From Clostridium folliculivorans (GTDB taxonomy: Bacteria; Bacillota; Clostridia; Clostridiales; Clostridiaceae): a stretch of 64,000 nucleotides of DNA. Shown here piece after piece: positions 1-8,741 of this stretch (positions are counted from its first letter, which is position 1; every line of letters starts with the position of its first letter). The notes below the pieces were generated by a model. It was not told the origin of the DNA. It was given only the letters and a program-made list of their open reading frames with translations, and did no database searches. The translations under genes were made by a program, and so were the position numbers. The DNA lies in contig NZ_BQXY01000008.1 of the NCBI RefSeq assembly GCF_024341905.1, positions 1-64,000 of the forward strand, given 5' to 3'.

Positions 1-237
1 GCTCTAGCAGCTGTTATATTCGGTAACTGGAAACCAAAAGGAACGCTACTTGCATGTTTACTATTTAGTTTTGCAGATGCATTCCAGTTAAAATCACAGC
101 TACTTGGACTTAAGCTTCCAACAGAAATATATTCAGTATTCCCTTATGTAATTACAATGATAGCCTTAGCAGGATTTGTAGGTAAGACACAAGCTCCAGC
201 AGCTGATGGTGTACCTTACGAAAAGGGACAAAGATAA
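1..237 (+). CDS. BMP-type nucleoside/simple-sugar ABC transporter permease, C-terminal part
   Basis: The frame is open from base 1 and stops at TAA 235-237, so only the last 78 residues are visible. They contain hydrophobic membrane segments and end in a short polar tail ([18 protein letters not shown]). That tail is typical of the second permease (NupQ/YufQ type) of ABC importers that work with BMP-family lipoproteins and take up nucleosides. A BMP lipoprotein gene lies 2.6 kb downstream, separated by a minus-strand gene, which supports the reading. The upstream ATPase and first permease would lie outside the window. The family call rests on the C-terminal tail and the context only. Confidence 0.75.
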   Translation, partial: ALAAVIFGNWKPKGTLLACLLFSFADAFQLKSQLLGLKLPTEIYSVFPYVITMIALAGFVGKTQAPAADGVPYEKGQR

Positions 238-267
238 CTAATTTTAATGACGATATTAAATATATGA

Positions 268-306
268 AAAAATCACTGAAGACCACTTTCTTCAGTGATT
301 TTTTTG
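268..306 (+). terminator. Rho-independent terminator after the ABC permease
   Basis: The arms AATCACTGAA (271-280) and TTCAGTGATT (291-300) pair perfectly around a 10-nt loop and are followed by a run of T. The same hairpin read on the minus strand is preceded by one copy of the ACATTCGGAAAGGCAGATGCG-like motif. Confidence 0.85.
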
Positions 307-330
307 CGCATCTGCCTTTTTTGAACGTAG
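301..330 (-). repeat. G-motif copy 1 (ACGTTCAAAAAAGGCAGATGCG)
   Basis: On the minus strand this reads ACGTTC, AAAAAAGGCAGATGCGC and then an A-run leading into the hairpin at 271-300. Copies at 6009-6040, 18834-18863 and, more diverged, 21840-21900 share the motif and the following hairpin. Function is unknown. Confidence 0.6.
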
Positions 331-443
331 TTAAGAATCTTACAAGCTACAAATTTGTATTTTTATTCTTTAAATCATATTATGTTTTAAGTCTTTACTA
401 ATATTTATCCAAAGATATAATTTAGTATGAATTCCTAAAGAAT

Positions 444-491
444 AAAAAAAGCATCTCATATAGTCAAAGCCTAGATACGAGATGCTTTTTG
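444..491 (-). terminator. Terminator of the penicillin-binding protein gene
   Basis: A GCATCTC / GAGATGC stem flanked by an A-run at 444-450 and a T-run at 486-490 works in either direction. It sits 19 bp beyond the stop of the minus-strand PBP gene. Confidence 0.8.
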
Positions 492-509
492 GATTGAAGT
501 ATTTAATCT

Positions 510-2561
510 TTATGATCCTATAGAGTAACTTAATATATTCTTTACCTTAGGAACTAGATATTTAGTTCCACCAATTGACTTGGCATCTTCCATTATCATA
601 GATACAACGATTTTTGGGTTATCTACATTCATACCTACAAACCAAGAATTTTCTTTGCCAGTTGTATCATTTTGGCTTGTTTTTAGTTCAGCGGTTCCTG
701 TCTTTCCTCCTATGTTTACTCCATTTATTTTAGCTAGGTTTGCTGTAGCAGAAGGACTATTCACAACAGCTACTAAATCATCTTTTAAAATAGATATGTT
801 TTCTTTTTTTATTGCTCCTTCTTTCCAAACCTTCCCTTTGTTCTTATCATTAAGTTCTAGAACTGGAGTCATTATATTACCATCATTAACAACTGGACTG
901 TATAGAAAAGCTGCTTGGAGAGGGGTTATAAGCAGTTCGCCTTGACCATATCCAGTATCTGCAAGAAGTTCTTCATTCTTTATATTGTTGTCATTTGCTA
1001 GTTGATTTTTTGACATAGGATATGCAAATGGAAAATCTTCTCCTATGCCAAATGCTTTGGCACCTTCGATAAATTTATCTTTTCCTATCTTTAAAGCTTG
1101 TTGTGCAAAATATATGTTATGTGAGTAAATTAGAGCATCTCTTAAATTTACAGGCTTTCCAGGGTCTACAGTTGTAGTAATTTGTTTACCTCCCCAAGAA
1201 CTATCTTTTTGCCAACTTGTACCTTTAATATCAAGTGCTTCATCAGGGTTAATTATTTTGTTGTTTAATCCTATTGAAGCTGTAACTAATTTGAAGATTG
1301 ATCCAGGAGCATAAGAATTATTAAACCTGTTGTCAGACATATCCTTCCATGAAGAATCGAGTTTACTTTTTATGGTGTTTGTCTTATATGTTACAAATAT
1401 ATTTGGGTCATAAGATGGAGAGCTAACGAGAGCGAGAACTTCACCTGTCTTTGGATTTATTGCGGAAGCTGCACCTTTTTGGCCGCTCATTTCAGTATAA
1501 GCTTTTTGCTGTAAGGTTAAATCAATAGAAAGTTGAATGTTTTCACCAGCAACAGCATCTTTCTTGGTGATTATAACTTCTGTATCCTTGTCGTTAACTT
1601 TTCTAGAAATATAAAGTTTTAAACCATCTTCACCTTTTAATCTTTTTTCAAAAATTTGTTCTAAGCCAGCTTTACCTATATAGCTAGAGTTGCCATAACC
1701 ATTTCCTTTATTTTTTTCTAATTCTTCTGAAGTAATTGGTGCAACATAACCAATTAATGAGCCAATGGCTTCTCCACCATTATATACTCTAGAGGATTTT
1801 TCCAAGTACTTAACACCAGGTATTGATATAGCTTTTTGAAGTTTATCTTTTTCGTTTAAGGAAACATCTACTAATGGTATAAACTCATCTAGTTTATTTT
1901 CGGCCCCTTTAATTTTAGCATTTATAAAATCAACGCTTAAGTCTAGAGTTGAAGCAAGAAGTTGAATGCTGGAATCTTTTGAAGGAAGGAACTTCCTTGG
2001 GTGAATTCCAAGAGAAGCAACTTTATCGTTGTATGCTAATTTAGTCTGAGATCTATCAGTTAATTCACCTCTAGCAGCGGTGATTCTTTGGATTTTAACT
2101 TTTTCTCCCTTTTCCATCTGAGGAAATATAAGTTTTTCACTCCACTGAATTTTCCAAAGATTATCCTTATCTTTCTTATCAGAGCTTTTTATTAGGCTTA
2201 GATTGTAATCCTTAATATCTAGTTTTCCAAAGCTGCTGTCCATTGATAAATCAAAGGGGATGTTAATAGTTGAATCTTTAGATTTATCTGCTTGCGATAA
2301 ATCTTTAGCAGTAATAATAATATTATCGCTGTCAAGACTTTTATATATACTGTCATACTTGTCTGTAAAATCTTTTTCTGTTATATAACTTTTTGATTTA
2401 TCGTCTAAAAGTGAATATAGGGTTTTATAATCTTTTTTTGTTAATGATTGCTTAAACTTATTGAAAGTATCAGATGGTTTTTCTTGCTTAGAGCAACCAA
2501 GAATAGACAATGGAATTAATAGCATAATGAACATTAAAAGAATTTTATTAAGTTTTTTCAT
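510..2561 (-). CDS. Class B penicillin-binding protein with MecA-type N-terminal domain (lipoprotein)
   Basis: This is a 683-residue D,D-transpeptidase that would cross-link peptidoglycan outside the membrane. The N-terminus is a lipoprotein signal with lipobox ILGC (C23). Residues about 28-145 look like the NTF2-like MecA_N domain, 150-330 is the PBP dimerisation domain with RGELTDR at 164-170, and 350-680 is the transpeptidase. All three catalytic motifs are present: SIFK (S421), SHN (480-482) and KTG (620-622). Length and domain order match MecA/PBP2a and the low-affinity PBP3-like proteins of Bacillus and Clostridium. The RBS GAGGAGG lies 8 nt before the ATG. It stands alone on the minus strand between two nucleoside-uptake genes. 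Whether it confers beta-lactam tolerance cannot be told from sequence. Confidence 0.9.
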   Translation of the reverse strand: MKKLNKILLMFIMLLIPLSILGCSKQEKPSDTFNKFKQSLTKKDYKTLYSLLDDKSKSYITEKDFTDKYDSIYKSLDSDNIIITAKDLSQADKSKDSTINIPFDLSMDSSFGKLDIKDYNLSLIKSSDKKDKDNLWKIQWSEKLIFPQMEKGEKVKIQRITAARGELTDRSQTKLAYNDKVASLGIHPRKFLPSKDSSIQLLASTLDLSVDFINAKIKGAENKLDEFIPLVDVSLNEKDKLQKAISIPGVKYLEKSSRVYNGGEAIGSLIGYVAPITSEELEKNKGNGYGNSSYIGKAGLEQIFEKRLKGEDGLKLYISRKVNDKDTEVIITKKDAVAGENIQLSIDLTLQQKAYTEMSGQKGAASAINPKTGEVLALVSSPSYDPNIFVTYKTNTIKSKLDSSWKDMSDNRFNNSYAPGSIFKLVTASIGLNNKIINPDEALDIKGTSWQKDSSWGGKQITTTVDPGKPVNLRDALIYSHNIYFAQQALKIGKDKFIEGAKAFGIGEDFPFAYPMSKNQLANDNNIKNEELLADTGYGQGELLITPLQAAFLYSPVVNDGNIMTPVLELNDKNKGKVWKEGAIKKENISILKDDLVAVVNSPSATANLAKINGVNIGGKTGTAELKTSQNDTTGKENSWFVGMNVDNPKIVVSMIMEDAKSIGGTKYLVPKVKNILSYSIGS

Positions 2562-2891
2562 AATAATTACCTCCTCGAAATTATTAATAATTCTTTATGT
2601 AAAATACTGAAATTTAAAAAGTTTAATATTAATATGGTAAGACAACTGAGTGATGTAACTGATAGTCAATAAAATTATAACATAAAATTCCTTTACAGTA
2701 TTAATATGTAATAATAATTCATTTAATTTACTAGAATAATAAACTTATATTGTCGTAAATTATATGTATATAGATAAAGCACTTCGCTAATGAATTAGTC
2801 ATAAGATTAATTTTAAACTAAAAGTTAATCTACATAATTGAAGGGATTTATCTTGATTTTTAATCCATCATCTAAGTTTGGAGGGGTTAAT
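2562..2891. other. Divergent intergenic region between PBP and BMP lipoprotein genes
   Basis: This 330-bp AT-rich region must hold the promoters of both divergent genes. I see no riboswitch, strong palindrome or coding frame in it. It ends with the RBS TGGAGGGG at 2879-2886 that fixes the BMP start. Confidence 0.5.
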
Positions 2892-3959
2892 GTGAAAAAA
2901 AGGATATTTAATTTTCTATTAAGTATAATTGTAATATCTAGTATGTTAAGTGCATGTAGCAAGAAAGAAGACTCATCCAAAGGTGGGAGTAGTAAATCTA
3001 AAGTAAAGATATCTTTAATAACCGATGAGGGCGGAATAAAGGATAGATCATTTAATCAGGCAGTTTATGAGGGAGTTGAAAAAGCTTCTAAAGATTTAGG
3101 GATAACAGCAAATGTAATAGAATCAAAAAGTAAGAATGACTTTCAAAAAAATATAGATAAAGCAGCAAAAGATAGTGATTTAACCTTCGGAGTAGGATAT
3201 GGTATGGTAGATGCTATAACCAAGGCAGCCAAGAATAAAAGTGACAAGAATTTTGTTATTGTTGATGCTATGATTGATGCGCCTAATGTAAAATCAATAA
3301 CCTTTAGCAATGAAGAAGGGGCATTTTTAATGGGAATTATAGCTGGTAAAATGACTAAAACCAATAAAATAGGTTTTGTTGGAGGTACTGAGACTCCTAT
3401 TTCAGAAAGCTTTGAAGTTGGATTTGCATGTGGAATAAAAACTGTTAATCCGTCAGCTTTTGAACCTATAATAAGCAAAAAGAATGTTAGGTATGTAGGG
3501 AATTTTACTGATAAAGATAAGGCATATAAACTTGCTAAAGAGTTATATGATAGAGGGTGTGATATAATATTCCACGCAGCTGGAACTGCAGGAGAAGGAG
3601 TTTTTAAAGCCGCAAAAGAAACCAAGAAGTTTGCAATAGGTGTTGATACAGACCAAGGCGAGATATATGAAAAATATACCGATGTAATTTTGTCTTCAAT
3701 GGTGAAAAATCTAGATAAGGTTGCATACCAGGCTTGTCAAGAAACTATAGATGGAAAATTTAGAGGAGGGGAAAACAACGTTGTAAAGTTAGGATTGTCT
3801 GGTGGAGGAATAGAAATGGCAAAATCTACTTCAAACAATACTCCTAAAGAAATAATAGAACTAGCAGAAAAATATAAAGCAGAAATAACAAGTGGCAAAT
3901 TTAAGATACCTACTAGAACTGAAGAAGCAAGAGAATTTAATCCTCCTCTTATACAATGA
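2892..3959 (+). CDS. BMP-family (PnrA/BmpA) nucleoside-binding lipoprotein
   Basis: The frame extends upstream to a TTG at 2838, but the GTG at 2892 follows GGAGGGG by 6 nt and starts a clean lipoprotein signal (KKRIFNF...LSAC). The mature protein is therefore about 355 residues, tethered to the outer face of the membrane. The BMP/PnrA fold shows in the opening IS(L)ITDEGGIKDRSFNQAVYEG, the central FVGGTETP and the late segment AIGVDTDQGE. These proteins bind purine nucleosides and feed them to NupPQ-type permeases. The permease tail at 1-237 is the likely partner. It has no obvious terminator; an inverted-repeat element begins 57 bp after the stop. Confidence 0.88.
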   Translation: MKKRIFNFLLSIIVISSMLSACSKKEDSSKGGSSKSKVKISLITDEGGIKDRSFNQAVYEGVEKASKDLGITANVIESKSKNDFQKNIDKAAKDSDLTFGVGYGMVDAITKAAKNKSDKNFVIVDAMIDAPNVKSITFSNEEGAFLMGIIAGKMTKTNKIGFVGGTETPISESFEVGFACGIKTVNPSAFEPIISKKNVRYVGNFTDKDKAYKLAKELYDRGCDIIFHAAGTAGEGVFKAAKETKKFAIGVDTDQGEIYEKYTDVILSSMVKNLDKVAYQACQETIDGKFRGGENNVVKLGLSGGGIEMAKSTSNNTPKEIIELAEKYKAEITSGKFKIPTRTEEAREFNPPLIQ

Positions 3960-4390
3960 TTATTAGTGTAAAATAAAAATTCTAATATATTGATTTGTAT
4001 AGAAACTTTTATAAAGATGAATCACTTCAATCTGAAATCTATTTCTTAAACTCTCACGGTTTCTGGTGAGAAAATTTTAAAATATAAACTTTATTACGAA
4101 GTGGTTCGTCTATAGATGTTAAAATTCTATTATTAAACAAACACACAAATAAGCAAGTTAACTATTAATGGTATTTAACTCGATTTATATCTTTATAAAT
4201 ATAAATTTTAATAAAATGATGATTATATCAACATCAGCGCTCTTAATACTTGTTATTTTTATGATTTTAAAATAGAATAAAATTATAGGATTTTTAGTTT
4301 GGATATGGCTATTAATTAGTTAAAGATACTAATTTTGGGGATGTTTTAACTTTAGAGCTTTAATATATGAAATGATGAAGAGGTATTTAT
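3960..4390. other. Intergenic region between BMP gene and rpoN
   Basis: It contains repeat A1 (4016-4110) and otherwise AT-rich DNA with no convincing gene. A 19-codon hydrophobic frame at about 4217-4276 lacks an RBS and was not called. Confidence 0.5.
4016..4110 (+). repeat. Inverted-repeat element A, copy 1
   Basis: The outer arms are GATGAATCACTTC (4016-4028) and GAAGTGGTTCGTC (4098-4110). Between them is an inner stem CTCAC/GTGAG with loop GGTTTCT, followed by AAAATTTTAAAATATAA. Related full copies lie at 11060, 43391 and 58406. Confidence 0.8.
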
Positions 4391-5764
4391 ATGGGGATGG
4401 AATTATCGTTTAAATTAACTCAAGAACAAAGATTAATTTTAACTCAAAAAATGCAGCTTTCAATAAAAATACTTCAAATGTCCAATATAGATTTAGTTCA
4501 GTATATTGAAAGAGAGTATTCGGAAAATCCTGTTCTTGAAGCTGAGTATAATAATAATTATCAGGAAAAGACTGAAATTAATGATAGAATAGATTACAAA
4601 GAAATTATAAAGTATCTGGAATTTGATAACTATGGTGCTCAATCTTCTTCTAGTTATGATGAAGAAGTATCACCATTCATGTTTATTTCTTCTAAAAAGT
4701 CATTAAAAGATCATCTTCATGAACAAGTTTTAATCTTAGACATAGATGAATATATGAAAAATATATGTGATTACATTATTGAGAGTATAGACAGTAAAGG
4801 TTATTTGGATATAAGTTTAGAAGCTTTGAGCAACGAAATAAATATATCGGATGACTTAGCAGAAGACGCACTTTATTTAGTGCAGAATTTAGATCCAGTT
4901 GGTATAGGTGCAAGAGATTTAAAAGAATGTCTTAAAATACAGCTTATGCATAAAGGCATACTAGATGAGATTCTAGAAGTGATTGTAAACGAACACTTAG
5001 AGGACATTGCTGAAAATAAATACAATAATATAGCAAAAAAACTTGGAATAAGTGTACAAGATTCTCAAAAGTATGGAGATCTTATTAAAACATTGGAACC
5101 TAAACCTTCAAGAGGTTTTTTTACAGGTGATGAAGAGAAGTTCATAATACCAGATGCTGAGATAAGAAAATTAAATAATGAATTTATAATTATTATGAAT
5201 GAGAAAGTTCTGCCTAGCCTTACAATCAATCCTTTATATAAGGAAATTATTTCACAAAGTAAGGACAAGGATGCTGAGAGCTATGTAAAAGATAAGATAG
5301 ACAGTGCTATGTTCTTAATTAAGAGCATCGAACAAAGGAAAAGTACTTTGCATAAAGTTTTGGAACGTATAGTGGATAAACAAAAGGAATACTTTGAAAA
5401 GGGTGAACAATACTTAAGGCCGATGACTTTAAAAGAGATAGCTGAAGAATTAGATATACATGAATCAACTGTAAGTAGAGCAATTAAAGAAAAGTATATT
5501 TTAATTTCTAGAGGTACTATAAAGATAAAAGATATGTTCACTACTGGAATACAAACACAAGGTTCAGGGGAAGATTTAGCTGTTATAAATATAAAGAACG
5601 CAATTAAAGAGTTAGTAGGTGCAGAAGATAAAAGTAAGCCACTTTCAGATCAAGCCATATGTGATGAACTGAATAAGAAAGAAATGAATATTTCTAGGAG
5701 AACTGTAGCAAAATATAGAGAGGAAATTGGTATAAAGTCTTCTAGTAAAAGAAAAAGATTTTAA
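4391..5764 (+). CDS. rpoN: RNA polymerase sigma-54 factor
   Basis: At 457 residues this has the full three-part sigma-54 layout. The N-terminal region I (about 1-50, glutamine-rich, LTQEQRLILTQKMQLSIKIL) contacts enhancer-binding activators, a central core-binding domain follows, and the C-terminal DNA-binding part carries the HTH ESTVSRAIKEK and the RpoN box SRRTVAKYRE (canonical ARRTVAKYRE). It directs RNA polymerase to -24/-12 promoters that need an AAA+ activator. Start is ATG 4391 after GAAGAGG; ATG 4397 is an alternative. Its place just before cggR is the usual clostridial order. I found no convincing -24/-12 promoter inside the window. Confidence 0.95.
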   Translation: MGMELSFKLTQEQRLILTQKMQLSIKILQMSNIDLVQYIEREYSENPVLEAEYNNNYQEKTEINDRIDYKEIIKYLEFDNYGAQSSSSYDEEVSPFMFISSKKSLKDHLHEQVLILDIDEYMKNICDYIIESIDSKGYLDISLEALSNEINISDDLAEDALYLVQNLDPVGIGARDLKECLKIQLMHKGILDEILEVIVNEHLEDIAENKYNNIAKKLGISVQDSQKYGDLIKTLEPKPSRGFFTGDEEKFIIPDAEIRKLNNEFIIIMNEKVLPSLTINPLYKEIISQSKDKDAESYVKDKIDSAMFLIKSIEQRKSTLHKVLERIVDKQKEYFEKGEQYLRPMTLKEIAEELDIHESTVSRAIKEKYILISRGTIKIKDMFTTGIQTQGSGEDLAVINIKNAIKELVGAEDKSKPLSDQAICDELNKKEMNISRRTVAKYREEIGIKSSSKRKRF

Positions 5765-5796
5765 TATACATAAAATAGAATAATTTAAAGATATAA

Positions 5797-5871
5797 AACT
5801 ACTTTAATACCGAAAGGTGGATAATTTATTTAAGTATAAAATGTTATTCTACCTATGGTTTTAAAGTAGTT
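5797..5871 (+). terminator. Branched hairpin downstream of rpoN, possible terminator
   Basis: Outer arms AACTACTTTA and TAAAGTAGTT enclose a small ACCGAAAGGT hairpin and an AGGTGGATAA / TTATTCTACCT pairing. The following T-run is weak (TATTGTTT). It could be a terminator of rpoN or a small structured RNA. Confidence 0.4.
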
Positions 5872-6008
5872 ATTGTTTAATGCTTTTTACTGAATAGGAA
5901 ATTATATAAGTTTCATCTGAAATGAATTTAATAAATTCATGTGATTAAGAAAATTTTTTGGGAAATATAGTGAAAATAAAACTTATTCGCCTGTAAATTT
6001 CCTCATGT

Positions 6009-6072
6009 ACATTCGGAAAGGCAGATGCGTGAAAAAAAGCTCACTGAAGAAGAATGCTTTAGCGACTTTTTT
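6009..6072 (+). repeat. G-motif copy 2 with following hairpin
   Basis: ACATTCGG followed by AAAGGCAGATGCGTG and an A-run leads into an imperfect hairpin (GCTCACTGAAG / CTTTAGCGAC) and a T-run. The 25 bp upstream (TTATTCGCCTGTAAATTT) also match copy 3, so the conserved unit is longer than the motif. Confidence 0.6.
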
Positions 6073-6117
6073 AGTAAATATTTTCTAAATCAACTTTTAA
6101 AATATGAAATGTTGGTT

Positions 6118-6157
6118 TATAATATTATTTGTGGGACATAAAAGTATTTAGTGGGAC
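6118..6157 (+). promoter_or_regulatory. cggR promoter -10 and CggR operator
   Basis: A TATAAT -10 box lies at 6118-6123. Two direct repeats GTGGGAC at 6131-6137 and 6151-6157, exactly 20 bp apart, match the CGGGAC half-sites known for CggR. The first repeat begins at about +1, so binding would block initiation or escape. The layout is repeated before gapA, which suggests autoregulation. Confidence 0.75.
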
Positions 6158-6183
6158 GTTGAAGGGCCAAAGGAGTGTTTTTC

Positions 6184-7227
6184 TTGCAAGAAATATTGAA
6201 GCTACAAAAAAAGATAGTACCTGAACTAGTGGAGCTACTTGAGAAGAGATATAGCATACTAAGAGCTATATACTACAATCAACCGATAGGAAGAAGAATA
6301 TTAGCTAACATGTTAAGTTTAGGAGAGAGAATAGTAAGAACAGAGATAAATTTTTTAAAGTCTCAAGGATTAATAGAAATAAATACTCCAGGTATGACGG
6401 TAACAAAAGATGGAGAAGAAATCTTAGAAAGTTTGAAAGATTTTATACATGAAATAAAGGGATTGTCAGATGTAGAAGAGTTCATTAAAAAGTCTCTTGG
6501 AACAAAGAAAGTAATAGTAGTTCCTGGAGATATGGATATTGATAATTCAATAATAAAAGAACTAGGAAAAGCAGCTGCTAATTATGCAAAATCCATTATA
6601 AAGAGTGGAAACATAATAGCTATCACTGGAGGAAGTACAATAAAAGAAGTTATAGATAATTTTCCTAAGATGAATAATATTCATAATGCAATGGTGGTTC
6701 CAGCTCGAGGCGGTATGGGGAAGAAAGTTGAAACACAGGCGAATACACTTGCCGCTAGGCTAGCAGAAAAATTAAATGGAAGCTATAAGATGCTTCACGT
6801 TCCAGAGAATTTAAGTGAAGAAATATTAGAAACTATTATCCAAGAAAAAGAGATAAAAGACGTAATAGATACTATTCATAAAGCCGATGTACTGGTATAT
6901 GGTATTGGAAGAGCAGATAAAATGGCTATAAAAAGAGGTTTGTCACAGGAACAATTTGATAGACTAACAAGCTTAGGTGCTGTAGGTGAGGCTTTTGGAT
7001 TTTATTTTGATAAACAAGCTAAGGTTATAAGTGTAAATCAGACCTTGGGAATAAATATAAATGATGTAAATAAAATATCTACTCATATTGCAGTAGCAGG
7101 TGGGAAGAATAAAGTAGAGGCCATTCTTGCTACAGAGTTAAACAAAAGCAATGGTGTGCTTATTACAGACGAAGGTGCTGCAATGAAAATCATAGAATAT
7201 TTAAATGGATTCAATACCCAGGAATAA
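6184..7227 (+). CDS. cggR: Central glycolytic genes regulator (SorC/DeoR family)
   Basis: The start chosen is TTG 6184, 8 nt after AAAGGAG (6169-6175); the GTG at 6175 overlaps that RBS. The 347-residue protein has an N-terminal winged HTH (about 15-75, GRRILANMLSLGERIVRTEINFL) and a C-terminal sugar-phosphate-binding domain with the SorC features ITGGSTIKEVI and VVPARGGMG. In Bacillus CggR represses lower glycolysis and is released by fructose-1,6-bisphosphate. Operator-like GTGGGAC repeats occur before both cggR and gapA here, so it very probably controls itself and gapA. Confidence 0.92.
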   Translation: MQEILKLQKKIVPELVELLEKRYSILRAIYYNQPIGRRILANMLSLGERIVRTEINFLKSQGLIEINTPGMTVTKDGEEILESLKDFIHEIKGLSDVEEFIKKSLGTKKVIVVPGDMDIDNSIIKELGKAAANYAKSIIKSGNIIAITGGSTIKEVIDNFPKMNNIHNAMVVPARGGMGKKVETQANTLAARLAEKLNGSYKMLHVPENLSEEILETIIQEKEIKDVIDTIHKADVLVYGIGRADKMAIKRGLSQEQFDRLTSLGAVGEAFGFYFDKQAKVISVNQTLGININDVNKISTHIAVAGGKNKVEAILATELNKSNGVLITDEGAAMKIIEYLNGFNTQE

Positions 7228-7616
7228 AATAAAACTATTTAAAAAAACTATAGTAGTATATTTGGTTAGTTAAAATGTTAATGCTATAGTGATCTTTATT
7301 TAATAATCTAAATTATATGAGGTTACAATATTTGATTAATAGCGATAATAATTTAATATATGGTTTAATTTATAACAATTTTACCATTAAAATCGCAATG
7401 TTTTCTTAAATAAAGTAAAATTTACAGTTTTTTTTGAAAATACTATTTAAAAATTCTTATAAATATTCTATAATAGACATGTGGGACGAAATAATATTCA
7501 CTGGGAGCATTAGTGACCAGGTTGTTATTTTGGCTTAGCTGACAACTGTAAAAATGTTATAAAGTATTTTTACAAATATTTTAAATAAAAATTATATCTT
7601 TTAGGAGGTACTTTCA
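7228..7616. other. cggR-gapA intergenic region with leader
   Basis: AT-rich DNA precedes the gapA promoter. After the operator, the transcribed leader contains a GTTGT / ACAAC hairpin (about 7521-7550) and AGGAGGT directly before gapA. Nothing else is seen. Confidence 0.55.
7446..7507 (+). promoter_or_regulatory. gapA promoter with CggR operator
   Basis: TTTAAA (7446-7451), a 17-bp spacer and TATAAT (7469-7474) form a sigma-A promoter. GTGGGAC at 7481-7487 and CTGGGAG at 7501-7507 are again 20 bp apart, starting at about +1. The second half-site is less perfect than at cggR. Confidence 0.75.
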
Positions 7617-8633
7617 ATGGCAAATATTAAAGTAGCAATTAATGGGTTTGGACGTATTGGACGTCTTGCATTCAGACAAATGTTCGGTGCAGAGGGATAT
7701 GATGTTGTTGCAATCAACGACTTAACAGATCCTAAGATGTTAGCACACTTATTAAAATATGATTCATCTCAAGGTAGATATGACGGAACAGTAGAAGTTA
7801 AAGAATCTTCTATAGTTGTAAATGGTAAGGAAATTCAAATATATGCAAAAGCTGATGCTTCAACACTTCCTTGGGGAGAAATCGGAGTAGACGTAGTACT
7901 TGAATGTACTGGTTTCTATGTATCTAAAGCAAAATCTCAAGCACACATCAATGCAGGTGCTAAGAAAGTTGTTATATCAGCTCCAGCTGGTAACGATCTT
8001 CCAACAGTTGTATTCAATGTAAACCAAGATATATTAACTGCTGATGATCATATAATTTCAGCTGCATCTTGCACAACTAACTGTTTAGCTCCAATGGCTA
8101 AAGCTCTTAATGACTTAGCTCCAATTCAATCAGGTATAATGTCAACAATCCATGCTTATACTGGAGACCAAATGGTATTAGATGGACCACACAGAGGAGG
8201 AGACTTCAGACGTGCTAGAGCTGCTGCTGTAAACATAGTTCCTAACTCAACTGGTGCTGCTAAAGCTATAGGATTAGTTATTCCAGAATTAAACGGAAAA
8301 TTAATCGGTTCAGCACAAAGAGTTCCAGTTCCAACTGGTTCAACTACAATCTTAGTTTCAGTTGTTAAGGGTAAAGACATAACTGTTGAAAGCATCAACG
8401 CTGCTATGAAGGCTGCTTCAAACGAATCATTCGGTTACACTGAAGAACAATTAGTATCTTCTGATATCGTTGGAATGAGATTTGGTTCATTATTTGATGC
8501 AACTCAAACTATGGTTTCAAAAATCGGAGAAGATTTATACCAAGTTCAAACTGTTGCATGGTATGATAACGAAAATTCATACACTAGCCAAATGGTTAGA
8601 ACTATAAAGCACTTCGCTAACTTCTTAAAGTAA
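7617..8633 (+). CDS. gapA: Glyceraldehyde-3-phosphate dehydrogenase
   Basis: This 338-residue enzyme converts glyceraldehyde-3-phosphate, NAD+ and phosphate to 1,3-bisphosphoglycerate in the cytoplasm. The N-terminal Rossmann motif INGFGRIGR, the catalytic SCTTNCLAP with Cys152 and the assisting His179 (TIHAYTGDQ) are all present. The ATG is 8 nt after AGGAGGT. It heads the lower-glycolysis cluster, has its own promoter under a CggR operator, and is followed by a hairpin before pgk. Codon use is enriched for optimal codons, as expected of a highly expressed gene. Confidence 0.98.
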   Translation: MANIKVAINGFGRIGRLAFRQMFGAEGYDVVAINDLTDPKMLAHLLKYDSSQGRYDGTVEVKESSIVVNGKEIQIYAKADASTLPWGEIGVDVVLECTGFYVSKAKSQAHINAGAKKVVISAPAGNDLPTVVFNVNQDILTADDHIISAASCTTNCLAPMAKALNDLAPIQSGIMSTIHAYTGDQMVLDGPHRGGDFRRARAAAVNIVPNSTGAAKAIGLVIPELNGKLIGSAQRVPVPTGSTTILVSVVKGKDITVESINAAMKAASNESFGYTEEQLVSSDIVGMRFGSLFDATQTMVSKIGEDLYQVQTVAWYDNENSYTSQMVRTIKHFANFLK

Positions 8634-8669
8634 TTTAAGTATTTAGTTAAAAGTATTTAAACATCAAAA

Positions 8670-8716
8670 ATAGGTCTGGTTTTGTAGTTATGGCTATAAG
8701 GCCAGACCTTTTTAAA
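8670..8716 (+). terminator. Intercistronic terminator-like hairpin between gapA and pgk
   Basis: AGGTCTGG and CCAGACCT pair perfectly over a 20-nt loop, followed by TTTTTAAA. It probably attenuates readthrough into pgk or protects the gapA 3' end, giving more gapA than pgk message. Confidence 0.75.
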
Positions 8717-8741
8717 TTATAAAATTAAGAGGTGAAAATCC

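Larger units (their letters stand above)
5765..6183. other. rpoN-cggR intergenic region
   Basis: In order it holds a folded segment (5797-5871), a G-motif with hairpin (6009-6072), and the promoter and operator of cggR (6118-6157). No further gene is visible. Confidence 0.6.

Noticed and set aside
580..945. 121-codon frame opposite the PBP gene
   Set aside because: It is antisense to a well-supported transpeptidase domain and has no RBS or recognisable protein features.
3143..3625. 160-codon minus-strand frame inside the BMP gene
   Set aside because: It mirrors the codon structure of the real gene and has no family motifs.
4217..4276. 19-codon hydrophobic peptide before rpoN
   Set aside because: No RBS and typical of random AT-rich DNA.
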